Shown here piece by piece: positions 19,285-30,812 of a stretch of DNA of 64,000 nucleotides (positions are counted from its first letter, which is position 1; the number at the start of each line of letters is the position of its first letter). The stretch is taken from the NCBI GenBank assembly GCA_027603945.1, contig JADIIU010000029.1, forward strand, positions 1-64,000. Direction: 5' to 3'. This DNA is from Terramyces sp. JEL0728 (taxonomy: Eukaryota; Chytridiomycota; Chytridiomycetes; Rhizophydiales; Terramycetaceae). Position numbers and translations under genes: made by a program. Below the pieces are notes generated by a model, which was not told the origin of the DNA, searched no databases, and saw only the letters and a list, made by a program, of their open reading frames with translations.

Positions 19285-22200
19285 ATGATCGAGCAAATTG
19301 CCAGTTTCCTTTCAGCAACTCTGGATCCAAAAGGTAGAAAACAAGGTAATCCGTTACTGATTTAGCCGAGCAGCAATTAGCCCAAATTGAAAAACAGCCT
19401 GGATTTGCCCCAATCCTTTTACAGCTCATTTCAGATGGAAATTGTGATTACAATGTCAGATTTGCAGCATCAGTTTACTTTAAAAACTATGTAAAGAGAG
19501 CATGGACTGTAGATTCCGAAGATTTGATTTCGCCTCAAGATAGAGAAGGGATTAAACAAGTCATTGTCAATCTAATGATTTCAGTGCCTACCAATATGCA
19601 ATTGCAACTGAGTGACTCTATTTCATGCATTGCAGATACTGACTTTCCTCAAAATTGGACTTCTCTTTTAGGAGACTTGGTCAGTAAATTATCAGTCACT
19701 GATTTACAAGTAAATATTGGTGTATTACAAACCGCACATTCAATTTTTAAAAGATGGAGATCGCAGTTTGAAAACAATACCCTGTTTACTGAAATCAATT
19801 ATGTAATGAAGGAATTCTCGCCTGCCTACCTCCAATTTTACCAAGCCATTGATTCCCTTGTTGACCAGAATGCAAATAACCCGCAAGTTGCCGTATTGTT
19901 GGAAACTGTGCTGTTGCTCAACAAGATCTACTTTAGCTTGAACTGCCAAGATTTACCAGAATTTTTTGAAGACAATATGACTGTATTCATGGCATTCTTC
20001 CAAAAATACTTGGAATACAAAAACCCTAACGTGCAAACTGTAAGTATCTTTTTAATTTAGGATGACGAAGCCAGTGTTGTTGAAAAAATCAAATCTGTAA
20101 TTTGTGAAATCCTTATTTTATACGGAGACAAGTACGAATCTGATTTCAAAGCGCTTCCGCAATTCGTTCAAAATGTTTGGACCCTATTGATAAACACTGG
20201 TATTGAACCAAAGAATGATATCCTCGTCAGTAAAGCGATTGCTTTCTTGACATCTGTTGTTAAGCATGAACGGCACAAAGCTTTGTTTGAAGCGCCTGAT
20301 ACGCTTAACAGCATTTGCAGTCGCATCATTTTACCAAACATGTACTTGCGTGAATCTGATGAAGAGCTCTTTGAAGATGATCCAATTGAATATATTAGAA
20401 GAGATTTGGAAGGATCCGATTCCGATACCCGAAGAAGAGCTTCTGCTGATTTGGTTCGTGGGCTGATGAAGCTGTTTGAAAAGACTGTCACTGAAATCTT
20501 TTCTGCTCACATTCAAGAATGTCTAGCTGTAATATTTATCTAAGTTAGAATTACCAAAAAGATCCAGCAACCAACTGGAAAGCAAAGGATACTGCATTAT
20601 TCTTGATTACATCTCTTTCTGCGAAAACTATTACTGCACAGGCTGGCGCTACTTCAATCAACGAATTTATTCAAATTCTTCCTGTCTTTGCGGAACACGT
20701 CAATCCAGATTTAGTGGCAGCAGTTGATGGACAGGTCCACCCAATCATCAAAGTAGACGCCATCAAATATTTGATGCTGTTCAGAAGCCAGCTTAACAAA
20801 CAACAGCTACTTCAAGTGCTACCAATATTGGCAAATCACTTGGGATCTTCAAACTATGTTGTGAACACCTGGACTGCACATTGTATCGAAAGAATCTTGG
20901 CAATGAAGGAAGGAGCTGTTCCAATGTTCAGTGGTGTTGATATCGAAGCAATTACGCAGCCAACTTTACAAAGATTATTTGAAATTATCCAAAGAGGAAA
21001 AACTCCTGAAAAGTTGGCCGAAAATGACTACTTGATCAAGTGTATCCTTCGTATTATTGTTACCACCAAGGAATCATTGCTCAATCACGTCACACTTGTT
21101 TTGGAAAGATTGACTTTTATAATTGGGCAAATTTCAAAGAACCCAAGTAACCCCAAGTTCAACCACTATGCATTTGAAAGTCTGTCTGCGCTAGTAAAGT
21201 ACGTGTGTGTTCAACAGCCATCCCTTGTTACCAGCTTTGAAAGCTCTTTGTTTGGTCCTATCCAAGAAATTCTTGCACTTGATGTAGTTGGTAATTAAAT
21301 TTAATTTAGAATTCACTCCATATTGCTTCCAAATTCTTTCCCAAATGTTGTCTTTACACAGCGATGGCATTCCAGATGCATACATGCATATTCTTGGCCC
21401 GTTACTTCAACCAGCTGCGTGGGAATCCCATGCAAATATCCCTGCTCTTGTCAATTTGTTGAATGCATTTTTGGCAAAGGGATCTGCAAATTTGATTAGA
21501 AACGGGCAAGTTGCAGCCTTCTTGGGTATTGCTTCCAAATTGCTTTCTTCGAGAATGAATGATCACCATGGCTTCAATCTGTTCAAATCAATCTTTGAAC
21601 ATATTCCAACGTAATTTTGATTTCATTTTAGGGCCGATTTGTCCCAATATGTTAAAAATGTGTTTGTTTTGTTACTGACTAGAATCTTCCAGTCCAAAAC
21701 TCCTAAATTTACCAGATGCTTCTTGGACTTTATGTGCTTTTTGTTTTTGTTGGACAAACCAGGAGTAACCATCGACAACTACATCTCCATTATTGACTCT
21801 ATCCAGCAAAAGTAAATCTTGCATTAATTGTAGCCCATTATTCGGAGGTTTACTTGAAAGCATCTTGATTCCAGAGGTTGAACTTGTCTCTGCACCACAA
21901 GCACGAAAGAATACCGCGATCGCCTTAGTAAAGTTATTAACCCAATCCGAAGCCATGGTTAATCAGTACTTTTCTCTATGGTCAAAGTTACTTGTTGCAA
22001 TTTTGAATCTCTTCCAACTCCCGGCTCACACTGTAACTGCTGAAGAAACTGACTTGGTTGCTGATTTAGAAGAAGCAGGATACCAGCCATCTTACTCTAG
22101 ATTAGCTTCTGGTGCAGTAAAGAAGCAAGATTTGAATATCGACCCTGAGACATATCTATGTACCAGCTTGATTGCACTTGGTCAAAAACAGCCAAAGATA

Positions 22201-22290
22201 TCACAAGCTATCCAAACAGAATTACCACAAGACAAATCACAAGGTTTGATGGCAAGACTGCAAAACGGTGGAGCATCATTGATTCGTTAA
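19285..22290 (+). CDS. CSE1: Exportin-2 (importin-alpha re-exporter)
   Basis: Seven exons (19285-19345, 19366-20039, 20061-20528, 20549-21290, 21310-21610, 21632-21811, 21834-22290) with six introns of 19-22 nt give 960 residues, the normal CSE1/CAS length. The importin-beta N-terminal domain is restored by the first splice (QAEQQLAQIEKQPGF, FAASVYFKNYVKRAW). Further landmarks are FPQNWTSLLGDLVSK, LPNMYLRESDEELFEDDPIEYIRRD, TNWKAKDTALFLITSL, and the CAS C-terminal region. It carries importin-alpha with RanGTP out of the nucleus. An in-frame ATG at 19252 would add eleven residues (MSEVFFFLKSK); I prefer 19285 because the family begins at the first helix. The stop lies 20 bp from the convergent ZnT9 gene. 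Confidence 0.95.
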
Positions 22291-22310
22291 ATATAAATTT
22301 GTGCTTTTTA

Positions 22311-23665
22311 TTAAAGGATTTCTAGATCAATATGTTTGACTTCTGGTCTTTTTTCTCTGATCACCAGCTCAATTCTATCGATTTCTCGCCCTACAAAGTT
22401 GAGCAGCTCTGAGCTTTGATTAACCAGCCAATCCTTGACTTCCTGGTCTGACCTGCACTCTTTCAACAATTCGATATCGAGAGAAACGCGGTGTGGGTGC
22501 ATTTCTTGATATTTTCTTGCTAGCTTCTCTGCATCAAACATGATTTCCGCTACATTACTAATAGTTACCCTTGAATCTAGCCCAATCCGGTCCGATACTT
22601 GTTGATTTGACATCATGGACAGATTTTATCACTGGATCTTGAACAATCAAATTTACAATTTCATTTTCCTTTTCTTTGTCCATTCTTGTTTGTATGAGGC
22701 CATTAATATTCCTTCTCACCAGCCAAATTGCAACTGAGGATAGCAGCACTCCAATGGCGATTGATCCAACAGAGTCGAGCCAAGGAATCAAAAATAGCTT
22801 AGAAGCAGATAAGCAGGTGCCTGCAATCAAGATCCCCATTAGCGCGGCTGAATCTTCCATGAAGACTTGGACAGAAGTTGGATCCGCTCCATTCTTCAAG
22901 AATTCAAAGAATGAAAGTCCCTTTTCTCTTGCTGTCTTTTTAATATGACTAAAGGCAACTGTAAGAGTGGCTGGATAAGTATTAACTGGTACCTGCTTCA
23001 AAAAGAAAACATCCACCTAGTGCCATGAATGCTGGCTGTAAGTCATGCAGTACATGACCACCCGCAATCAAACCACTGATTCCATGATATAAAGTTACTC
23101 CCCCTCCCAAAAAGAACACACCTACCCCGCTTACCAATGCCCACGCGTATTTCTCTGTCATGTACCCATAAGGATGGTCTAAATCCGGCCGTTTTATCGA
23201 CCTCCACAACCCATACATCAACAAACTATATCAATTGAAAATTACCTTTCATTCAATACGTCTGCCAAAGAGTGCATACTTTCAAATAGTTAATAGATTA
23301 TTTACCTACGTGAATAGGGATATACCTGCATACATTGACGCTGAACCAGATGACAAAGCACCGTAGAGTTTAGCTGAAAACATAATTAAATTTGAAGTCA
23401 TTGCCAGCAACACAATTTTTTTGGTTCCTTGCAACTTTGACTCCAATTCGATAGTTTGATTCTCAATTATCGGCTGCTTCCTAAGCTGTTTTATTTTCGA
23501 CTTTAGTAATCCCAAATCATCTTCTGGCGGGGTAATAACCTGCTTTAATGAAGTTGAATATTTGAAATGATGCTGTAACTGCGAATATTTAGTTTGTGAA
23601 TACGGAATCGATAGCCTTGCGGATAATTTAAGGTGTGAAGTGAAGCTTGGTTTGAACCTCAACAT
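22311..23665 (-). CDS. SLC30A9: Mitochondrial zinc transporter ZnT9-like (CDF family)
   Basis: Exons 23665-23326, 23282-23246, 23225-22993, 22970-22569 and 22549-22311 give 416 residues. The N-terminus (MLRFKPSFTSHLKLSARL) looks like a mitochondrial targeting peptide. CDF/ZnT9 landmarks are SGSASMYAESMHSLAD (TM2 metal site), DHPYGYMTEKYAWALVSGVG, VFMEDSAALMGILIAG, KSVHDVKS and the C-terminal EVKHIDLEIL. ZnT9 exports zinc from mitochondria. The first junction is abnormal: 43 nt (23283-23325) must be removed to give family spacing, readable as a 20-nt TAG intron directly followed by a 23-nt segment ending TTG. Other introns are 20, 22 and 19 nt. Its start codon lies 27 bp from that of the divergent phosphatase. 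A truncated copy lies at 49688-50651. Confidence 0.9.
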
Positions 23666-23692
23666 TTTCAGAAACAAAATTTCAAATCGGAA

Positions 23693-24291
<599 letters not shown>

Positions 24292-24547
24292 TTAATGCAT
24301 AATTGAATTAAATTTATTTAAAATTATTGCTGCCTTGGTTCGCTTTGCACATTTAGCAGATGCCAAATTTATGTTACTTTTGGTTCAGCGCTGTGGATCT
24401 TGGCATGACAGGACGAATTCAGCAAATATACATTACAGATTTGCAAGAAAAGTCCCCTAACCAATCCGCGTTCACTGAATTTCAACCAAACTTTAGCAAT
24501 AGACTCAAAAATCAACATTAAAATTGTCAAAATTATATTATTGCACA
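24292..24547. other. Convergent intergenic segment, partly invariant between copies
   Basis: 256 bp between the stops of the phosphatase and RING protein A. The first 150 bases or so are identical in the duplicate (51278 onward), while the last 90 differ by substitutions and single-base indels. A plus-strand frame here has no ATG start and ends differently in the two copies, so I do not call a gene; a 3' UTR or small RNA is possible. Confidence 0.35.
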
Positions 24548-25672
24548 TTATTTCTTCATGGTTTCTTCAATGTTTTGGACGCAGAGTGGACATTTCGCAT
24601 TCAAATGCAGCCATTCGTCTATACAAGACTGATGGAAATGATGCTTGCAGCCCAATTGACGCAAGTTATCGTCATTTTCATATTCACACAAGCAAATGGA
24701 ACAAGTAGCGTCCTCTTCGTTTAGGTCCAAAAATAGAATCTCTGGTTCTTGATGTTGCTCTTCTGGCTCACTTGCCTCTTTTTTCTTGAAAAAGAATTTG
24801 AATTTCCTCTTTCTCTTCTTCTTTGGTGGAGTTGAAGAAGTCGGTGATGCAGGTGTTGGCGAGGAAGGTCTTTCCAGTACTTGGACGGTGGTAGTAAGAG
24901 GTGAAGGAACAGCTACTGAAAATGGTAACTGTGGAGGTGGTGGAGTGGTGGAAAGCTCGACAGGATCTTCAACGTCTGCTCTTTTCCTAAATCGGTAGAT
25001 TGGCAGACTTGCAATCAAATCATCAGAAGCTCCCATTGCTCGAATTCTAGCCTCCTCTCTTAAATCTGCATTCCTCAATAATAGGAATAAGCAAGGTAGA
25101 CAAAGGATCGCAAGGCAGGCAAGCAGCGCAGGTGAAAAGATCCTTGACAATCCAAATATAATGAATCCTAGACAAGTATTATACATAACTGGAGATGCAT
25201 TTGCAAGATCTTTGGCATTCGGCCCAAAAACAAGCACAAACGCAAGCAAGAAAGGAATAAAGAGTGCCCAGTCAATTTTCCTACAATTAGCTGATCGGTA
25301 CCCTTTGAAATTCTTTCTTTGTTTTTCTCTTTCAATATACTCTGGAATTTCATGTGTTGGTTGACCTATTGAAAAATAGAGTGGACAAAAAATGAGCACA
25401 AGGAAAAGTTGCGATAAATACAAGATGGCGACTAACTGTAACTGCAGGGCCGATGTATTCCATGATATTACTATCATGATCACTCCGACGATTTCCTGTT
25501 ATTAATTTAATAGTACTTGAACCAAACCGACCACAATTTGAAAGATGAATAGAATCTTTCCCAATATCGAAAACTCTGAATAAATGTGACTGTAGTAATG
25601 AGGGCCGATTTTGTATTTCTCGAATATCGTTTGCTGTAATTGACTCTGTTCTGTGGTATTCTGCTGTTCCAT
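24548..25672 (-). CDS. Multi-pass membrane RING-H2 protein A
   Basis: Two exons (25672-25517, 25495-24548) over a 21-nt intron give 367 residues. Several hydrophobic segments fill the first 200 residues (ILFIFQIVVGLV, LVAILYLSQLFLVLIF, WALFIPFLLAFVLVFG, LLACLAILCLPCLFLLL). A low-complexity Pro/Ser/Thr and Lys/Arg-rich linker follows (TPPKKKRKRKFKFFFKKK). The C-terminus is a complete C3H2C3 RING ([19 protein letters not shown], then HHFHQSCIDEW and CPLC). Such proteins act as membrane-anchored E3 ubiquitin ligases. First of three tandem paralogues; all three are also in the duplicate. The N-terminal motif KYKIGPHYY recurs in the paralogues. Confidence 0.87.
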
Positions 25673-26038
25673 TTTTGCAAACTTGAAAGGCGCAAAATTT
25701 AAAGCCAGCCACAGAGTTACTCACCACCGAAGGCCGGAGAATATCACATTAAGTTTGATTGGATGCAGCTATGTGATAGCGTTGTTGATTTCGTGGATCC
25801 GAATTCATCCCTAGAGATGCTTCATCATTGTGGGGACATGGATTTAGTTTCAACAATCAATAATTATATAACTTGATGCAGACAAAAGGCACTATCGTGC
25901 GAATGATGTTCCCACAGCCGAGCAAGCGTCCGAATGGATGTTGCAGGATTCCTGCTGCGTTTGAACTTTTACAGACTCGACTATTTCGTTCCAAAGCAAA
26001 ACCATAGAAAGGAAAGCTGCCATACTGTGAGATTGACT
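25673..26038. other. Gap with coding-like fragments, no gene resolved
   Basis: 366 bp between RING proteins A and B. On the plus strand an open frame runs through WMQLCDSVVDFVDPN and LEMLHHCGDMDL to a stop; one base out of phase, ANDVPTAEQASEWMLQDS follows. No canonical 19-24-nt intron joins them and no upstream ATG is obvious. The first 240 bases or so are identical in the duplicate (52655-53020), while the end differs. It could be an unrecognised small gene, a decayed gene, or chance. Confidence 0.3.
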
Positions 26039-27040
26039 TTATTTGATATCTTGCACGCAAAGCGGACATTTCGCATTCAAGCGCAACCATTCATCGAGAC
26101 ATTGCTTGTGGAAATGATGAGTACAAGGCAGTTGGCGCAAGATTTCGTCCTGTTCGTATTCACATAAACAGATGGAACACGTAGCGTTACTTTCCAGTGC
26201 TAACTGTTCAATATTTTTCTGTTTTTTAAACCAATTTTGATTATCTTTGGTTTCCTCTGAATTCTTTTTATATTGAAATTCAGGCAGCTTCCTTATCGTG
26301 TGGTTACTAGCACCTCTTGTTGCATCTTCAAATAGACTGTAGTAAACCGATATTCTGACATCTTGAAATATTAGCAAAGGCGACATTATGACTGCAATGA
26401 TTAATCCTATCGTTGCGGATATGATTATCAGTACTGGCCAAATCAAAACGAAAATCATGATACCGATTAACACGTAGTTGATAATTGGGGATTCCCAAAT
26501 GGCATCTCCGGCAGTCAACCCCATTATCGTGATGACTGAGGCAAGGAATACAAAGACAAAGGAGAGAGATACTTTTCTAATGTTAGAGCAACCATACAAG
26601 TGGAATCTTGAAGTGTCATTTTCAATCTTTGCGAAAAACATGGGACAAAATACAATCAGTAAGAATAAAAGAATCAAATAACACAGTCCAATCAGCTGAA
26701 TCTGCCTGTTGACGCTTTGCCATGTAATTGCGATGACTGGAATCCCAATAAACTCTTGGATTAGAGCAAAGGCAATCGCAAGAATAAAGTATTTCTTATC
26801 AACGGCGGATAATGGATTATAGACTTGCGGATAGTACTGCGGTCCGATTTTGTAATATTCAAGTGTATTTGCTTGGCTATCCACTTCAGTTTGTACCTGC
26901 TCTGCCGATGAAGGAGGATTTGACGTGCAGTCATCTGTATTGGAATCCTTTTCGGCGTTTGAATTCACCTGAGCAATTATTCCATCAGTTTCAACCACAG
27001 GAATTTCTACTACAGTATCACTATTTTCCAATTTATTCAT
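26039..27040 (-). CDS. Multi-pass membrane RING-H2 protein B
   Basis: Single exon of 333 residues; start ATG at 27040. An acidic, Ser-rich N-terminus precedes the shared motif [13 protein letters not shown] and about four hydrophobic segments ([74 protein letters not shown]). The C-terminal RING-H2 reads [34 protein letters not shown]. Probable membrane E3 ubiquitin ligase. Unlike paralogues A and C it has no intron. The 5' flank has a degenerate second copy of its own start region at about 27136-27205. Confidence 0.87.
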   Translation of the reverse strand: MNKLENSDTVVEIPVVETDGIIAQVNSNAEKDSNTDDCTSNPPSSAEQVQTEVDSQANTLEYYKIGPQYYPQVYNPLSAVDKKYFILAIAFALIQEFIGIPVIAITWQSVNRQIQLIGLCYLILLFLLIVFCPMFFAKIENDTSRFHLYGCSNIRKVSLSFVFVFLASVITIMGLTAGDAIWESPIINYVLIGIMIFVLIWPVLIIISATIGLIIAVIMSPLLIFQDVRISVYYSLFEDATRGASNHTIRKLPEFQYKKNSEETKDNQNWFKKQKNIEQLALESNATCSICLCEYEQDEILRQLPCTHHFHKQCLDEWLRLNAKCPLCVQDIK

Positions 27041-27406
27041 CTTTAACAAACATCAACGCGCCATTGCCTTGCATAAACAAGGCTTCACAGACTGCACATT
27101 ACAATTAATTACTCATTACGATGGCCAATTACGGCATCACTGTTTCCAACTTGTTCATCTTTAACAAACATCAGCGCGCCATTGCTTAAACAAGACTCCA
27201 CAGATTACTCTGCAATAACCATAATAAGAAATCATTTTATTTGTAAAAAACATTTGCTTTGCTCTTAAAGTACTGAAATGATTGTCTCAGCGAAAAGGTA
27301 TCTACAGAAATTTCAGTAGTCTAACATATATTAACCATCATTGACGGAATTCAGTACTTTAATAACAAACCAGATTGAGATTTCGAAAAATTTGTTAAAA
27401 AATTTA
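27041..27406. other. Intergenic with relic duplicate of a RING 5' end
   Basis: 366 bp. About 80 bp around the RING B start codon (about 27016-27095) is repeated imperfectly at about 27136-27205, including ATGAACAAGTTGGAA on the minus strand, which then stops after a few codons. It looks like the remains of another paralogue or of a local duplication. The rest shows nothing recognisable. Confidence 0.5.
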
Positions 27407-28325
27407 TTACACATGAACGACACAAAGTGGGCAAGTAGCATTGATTGATAGCCATTCGTCTATACAGCTTTGGTGGAAATAATGACTGCAGCTCAACTGG
27501 CGAAGTACTTGATCATTCTCATATTCAGATATACAGATACAACATTGGTTGTGCTCATTGTCCACAACCAGTTCAACAGTCTTTTTTGGCTTCTTGAATA
27601 ATCGAAACAAGAATCCAACCTTTTCCGGTTCCTTTTCCTCCACTTTGTCCAGCTTTGCTACAAACGTCGGAAATCGGTTGATCTCCCTATTTGAAGCTCC
27701 ACGGTGTGCTCTGTTCATCCTAGCCAGGAAATAGTCTCTGAATACACATGGAATACAAGTAATAACCGCCAGCAAATATACACATGCAAGCACAATCGGC
27801 CAATAAACGATCGCACCTGTAAAGATCAGCAATACAAATAGAGTATAATACAAGATTCCGGAGTGGGTTTGCAATTCCGATGATTGCGGTCCGATTATAT
27901 AGTACAATGCGGCAATTATTGGCACTGCAGTTACCCCATAAATGCACCTTTGTTAGTGAAAATTACCGTTTAACTGTATTGATGTTGCTTTCATTGAAGG
28001 GTGTGTCTGTTTGTCCCCATGAGCTTCCTTGCACAAAGAACGCTGGAAATCCGACCATTACCACCAGCAGTAGGAACAAATAGCTTATTGCAACCAGCTG
28101 TAACTCAAGGGCAGATGAATTCCACGATATAATTACCATCGCCAATCCAATAGCTTCCTAACATTACCGATCAATTACTTGTAATAGTGCAATTACAAAT
28201 GCCAGTATAAATGTCAACTGTCTGATGGTTTCAAGTTGAGTGAAAATGGTTCGGTAATGGGAGATACCGATGTAGTACTTTTCCGTGAATGAGATATCCT
28301 GCTCGGGTGTTTCTTCTGCTTGCAT
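27407..28325 (-). CDS. Multi-pass membrane RING-H2 protein C
   Basis: Three exons (28325-28179, 28157-27967, 27947-27407) over introns of 21 and 19 nt (the second ends AAG) give 292 residues. N-terminal EKYYIGISHYR matches the motif of paralogues A and B; the intron after the ALLQ codon is in the same position as the intron of A (after GLVQ), so it is ancestral to the array. Hydrophobic segments include LVAISYLFLLLVVMVGF and LYYTLFVLLIFTGAIVY. The RING-H2 is CCICISEYENDQVLRQLSC, HYFHQSCIDEW, CPLC. Probable membrane E3 ligase, substrate unknown. Confidence 0.87.
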
Positions 28326-28433
28326 TTGGTGGATAAGTTTGATTTGGAAAGCCTACCGCCGTGTGTAACAGCACATGCCTCAAATGAATCAGCCATTCTG
28401 ACAACACCAGATAAAGCATATTTATATAATATA

Positions 28434-29361
28434 TTATTTCCATACTTTGATTGTATTATCAAATGAACAGGTCAGCATTTCATGTTCAAACGGATGGTAG
28501 TGGACCATGGTAACGACTTGCTCATGTGCATCTATAGTGTGAACAATTTCGCCTTCAACCAAATCCCAAATCATTACTTTTCCATCTTCACTGCCACCAA
28601 TGACATGCGAATCGTTCTTTGTCAAGCATGGGACGAGCCTGTATTCTTGGTTCTTGTGTCCACGATAATCGTTGAGCAGCTCTCCAGTCTCCACGTCAAA
28701 CAGTCTAATCACATTATCCAGGGTATTCACCAACATGCAATTCTTGTCATTCGACAGTCCGCAATACGTAATTGGGAATCCCACATTGTCTATTACGACT
28801 TTTCTCGTTCTGATGTCGTAAACTCTTACGTGACCATCAACTGAGCCTGACAGTATCTGATATTCTTCCATTTTTACCCACTCCACACTATCTTTTGCCT
28901 CACTGAGAGTCTGAACTGGTCGTTTTGACAGCGAACGGCAATCCCATATCCTAACTGTTGCATCATATGAACCAGATCTACATTAGTGGATTTTTCACAT
29001 TATAATTTGACCTTCCTTGTTGAAATCTACTGCATTAACTCTCTGGGTATGGTCGTGAAATCGCTGAACCGTCTTTCCAGTTGAAACGTCCCACAAGAAT
29101 ACTGAGCGATCTCCCGAACCAGAAGCAAATCTGGTATTCTCATTCAATGGTCTGGTTAATTAAAATTTACAATTGGACAGAGAGGACTTCTTTTCCGTGT
29201 CCGGTATAAGTAAATATACAAGTTTCAGTTTGAGGATTCCATAATTTAATTGACCGGTCTCCAGCGGCTGAAAGCACATATTCTCCATCGTTGCTATAAA
29301 TTGCAGAGTGAACTGGTCCGGTATGTCCTTTTAACTCACCAACTTTTTGTCTAGGAAACAT
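28434..29361 (-). CDS. WDR83: WD40-repeat protein WDR83 (MORG1)
   Basis: Three exons (29361-29171, 29151-28999, 28977-28434) over 19- and 21-nt introns give 295 residues, enough for one seven-bladed propeller. Family-specific runs are LKGHTGPVHSAIYSNDGEYV, SIKLWNPQTETCIFTYTGHG, RFASGSGDRSVFLWDV, YQILSGSVDGHVRVYDIRT, GFPITYCGLSND and YRGHKNQEYRLVPCL. WDR83 is a MAPK-pathway scaffold and a component found in spliceosomal C complexes. The second intron has a GTGAAA donor here but GTAAAA in the duplicate. Its start codon is 27 bp from that of divergent CENP-A. Confidence 0.9.
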
Positions 29362-29388
29362 TTAAAATTTTTGATTTCAAAATCTGGA

Positions 29389-29859
<471 letters not shown>

Positions 29860-29910
29860 ATAAAGTAAATTTACAGGCAGCCGTGCCAAAGAATAGTAAA
29901 AGATCTGCGT

Positions 29911-30747
29911 TTATTCATAGACTGCACCGTAGCCTCTAATCGAATCAGCGAATCCCCATTCGGTTTCAAGAGAGTATGGTTCTGTGATATTCCATCCGCC
30001 GCTATTAATAGTAGCGCGCTGAATCTTTCATTAGATATTTGTTACTTTGTTTAGAGATCTGGCATCACGGTAGAACAACACACGCATGGCATCATCTAAA
30101 ATCTTGATTGCTTCCTGTTCAGTCAATGTATCTTCTTTTCCTTCGACTGCTTTTCTTAGCAATGGTTGTGCTATATAACTTCCATATCCTGTGGCGATTG
30201 TTGATGAGTGGTAAGTGGTTCCCTGGTAATCAACATATCCCAAGAATCTATTATTAGTAGCGTCTACTTTTCGCCCTTGCGATATCCACCGACTACCAAC
30301 GAGTTCCATAGGGGGTCATTCTTTGATCTTCTGCCATACAATACACGGGTCAAGAATTCATGAATGTGCTCTGGAAATAGCTGCTGATTATCATCGTTAT
30401 AATACTCGGTTGTACTAATTTAAAATATAGTTACATCTCCCCTTCAAGTACATGTTGAAGATGTTGCCAATCTGACATATCACCTCCAGCTCCGATAACT
30501 GTAAAGTCCCCGAATCCAGCCAATCTCTTCATATCCCTGATTTGTGCGAGAGAGCCGTAGGAAGCTATGTAAAGTCGCAAATACCTAGAGTATCAGCAGC
30601 CAACATGACACCGTCCTTGTATTTAATTCCTAAAACTGAAGTACCAGTGACAATTGGTTGCTGGGTGTGTTGAATTGGTTGATATTGCTTTATAGGCTGT
30701 CCCCAATTTGCAGGATGATGATCCACTACTGTTACATGAATAGTACT
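29911..30747 (-). CDS. PRE4: Proteasome subunit beta type-4/beta-7 (Pre4)
   Basis: Six exons (30747; 30725-30585; 30564-30435; 30414-30268; 30247-30046; 30024-29911), introns of 21, 20, 20, 20 and 21 nt, 244 residues. The A of the start codon ends the first exon and TG begins the second, so the ATG exists only after splicing; the protein then starts [16 protein letters not shown], as in yeast Pre4. Landmarks: [82 protein letters not shown]. It is a non-catalytic beta-ring subunit of the 20S proteasome. The duplicate at 56888-57724 has the same structure. Confidence 0.92.
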
Positions 30748-30812
30748 TTTTCAAGATTTGGAAAATTTACAAGGGTGTTGAAAAGACAAAGAGTTGATAA
30801 AACACTAATATA

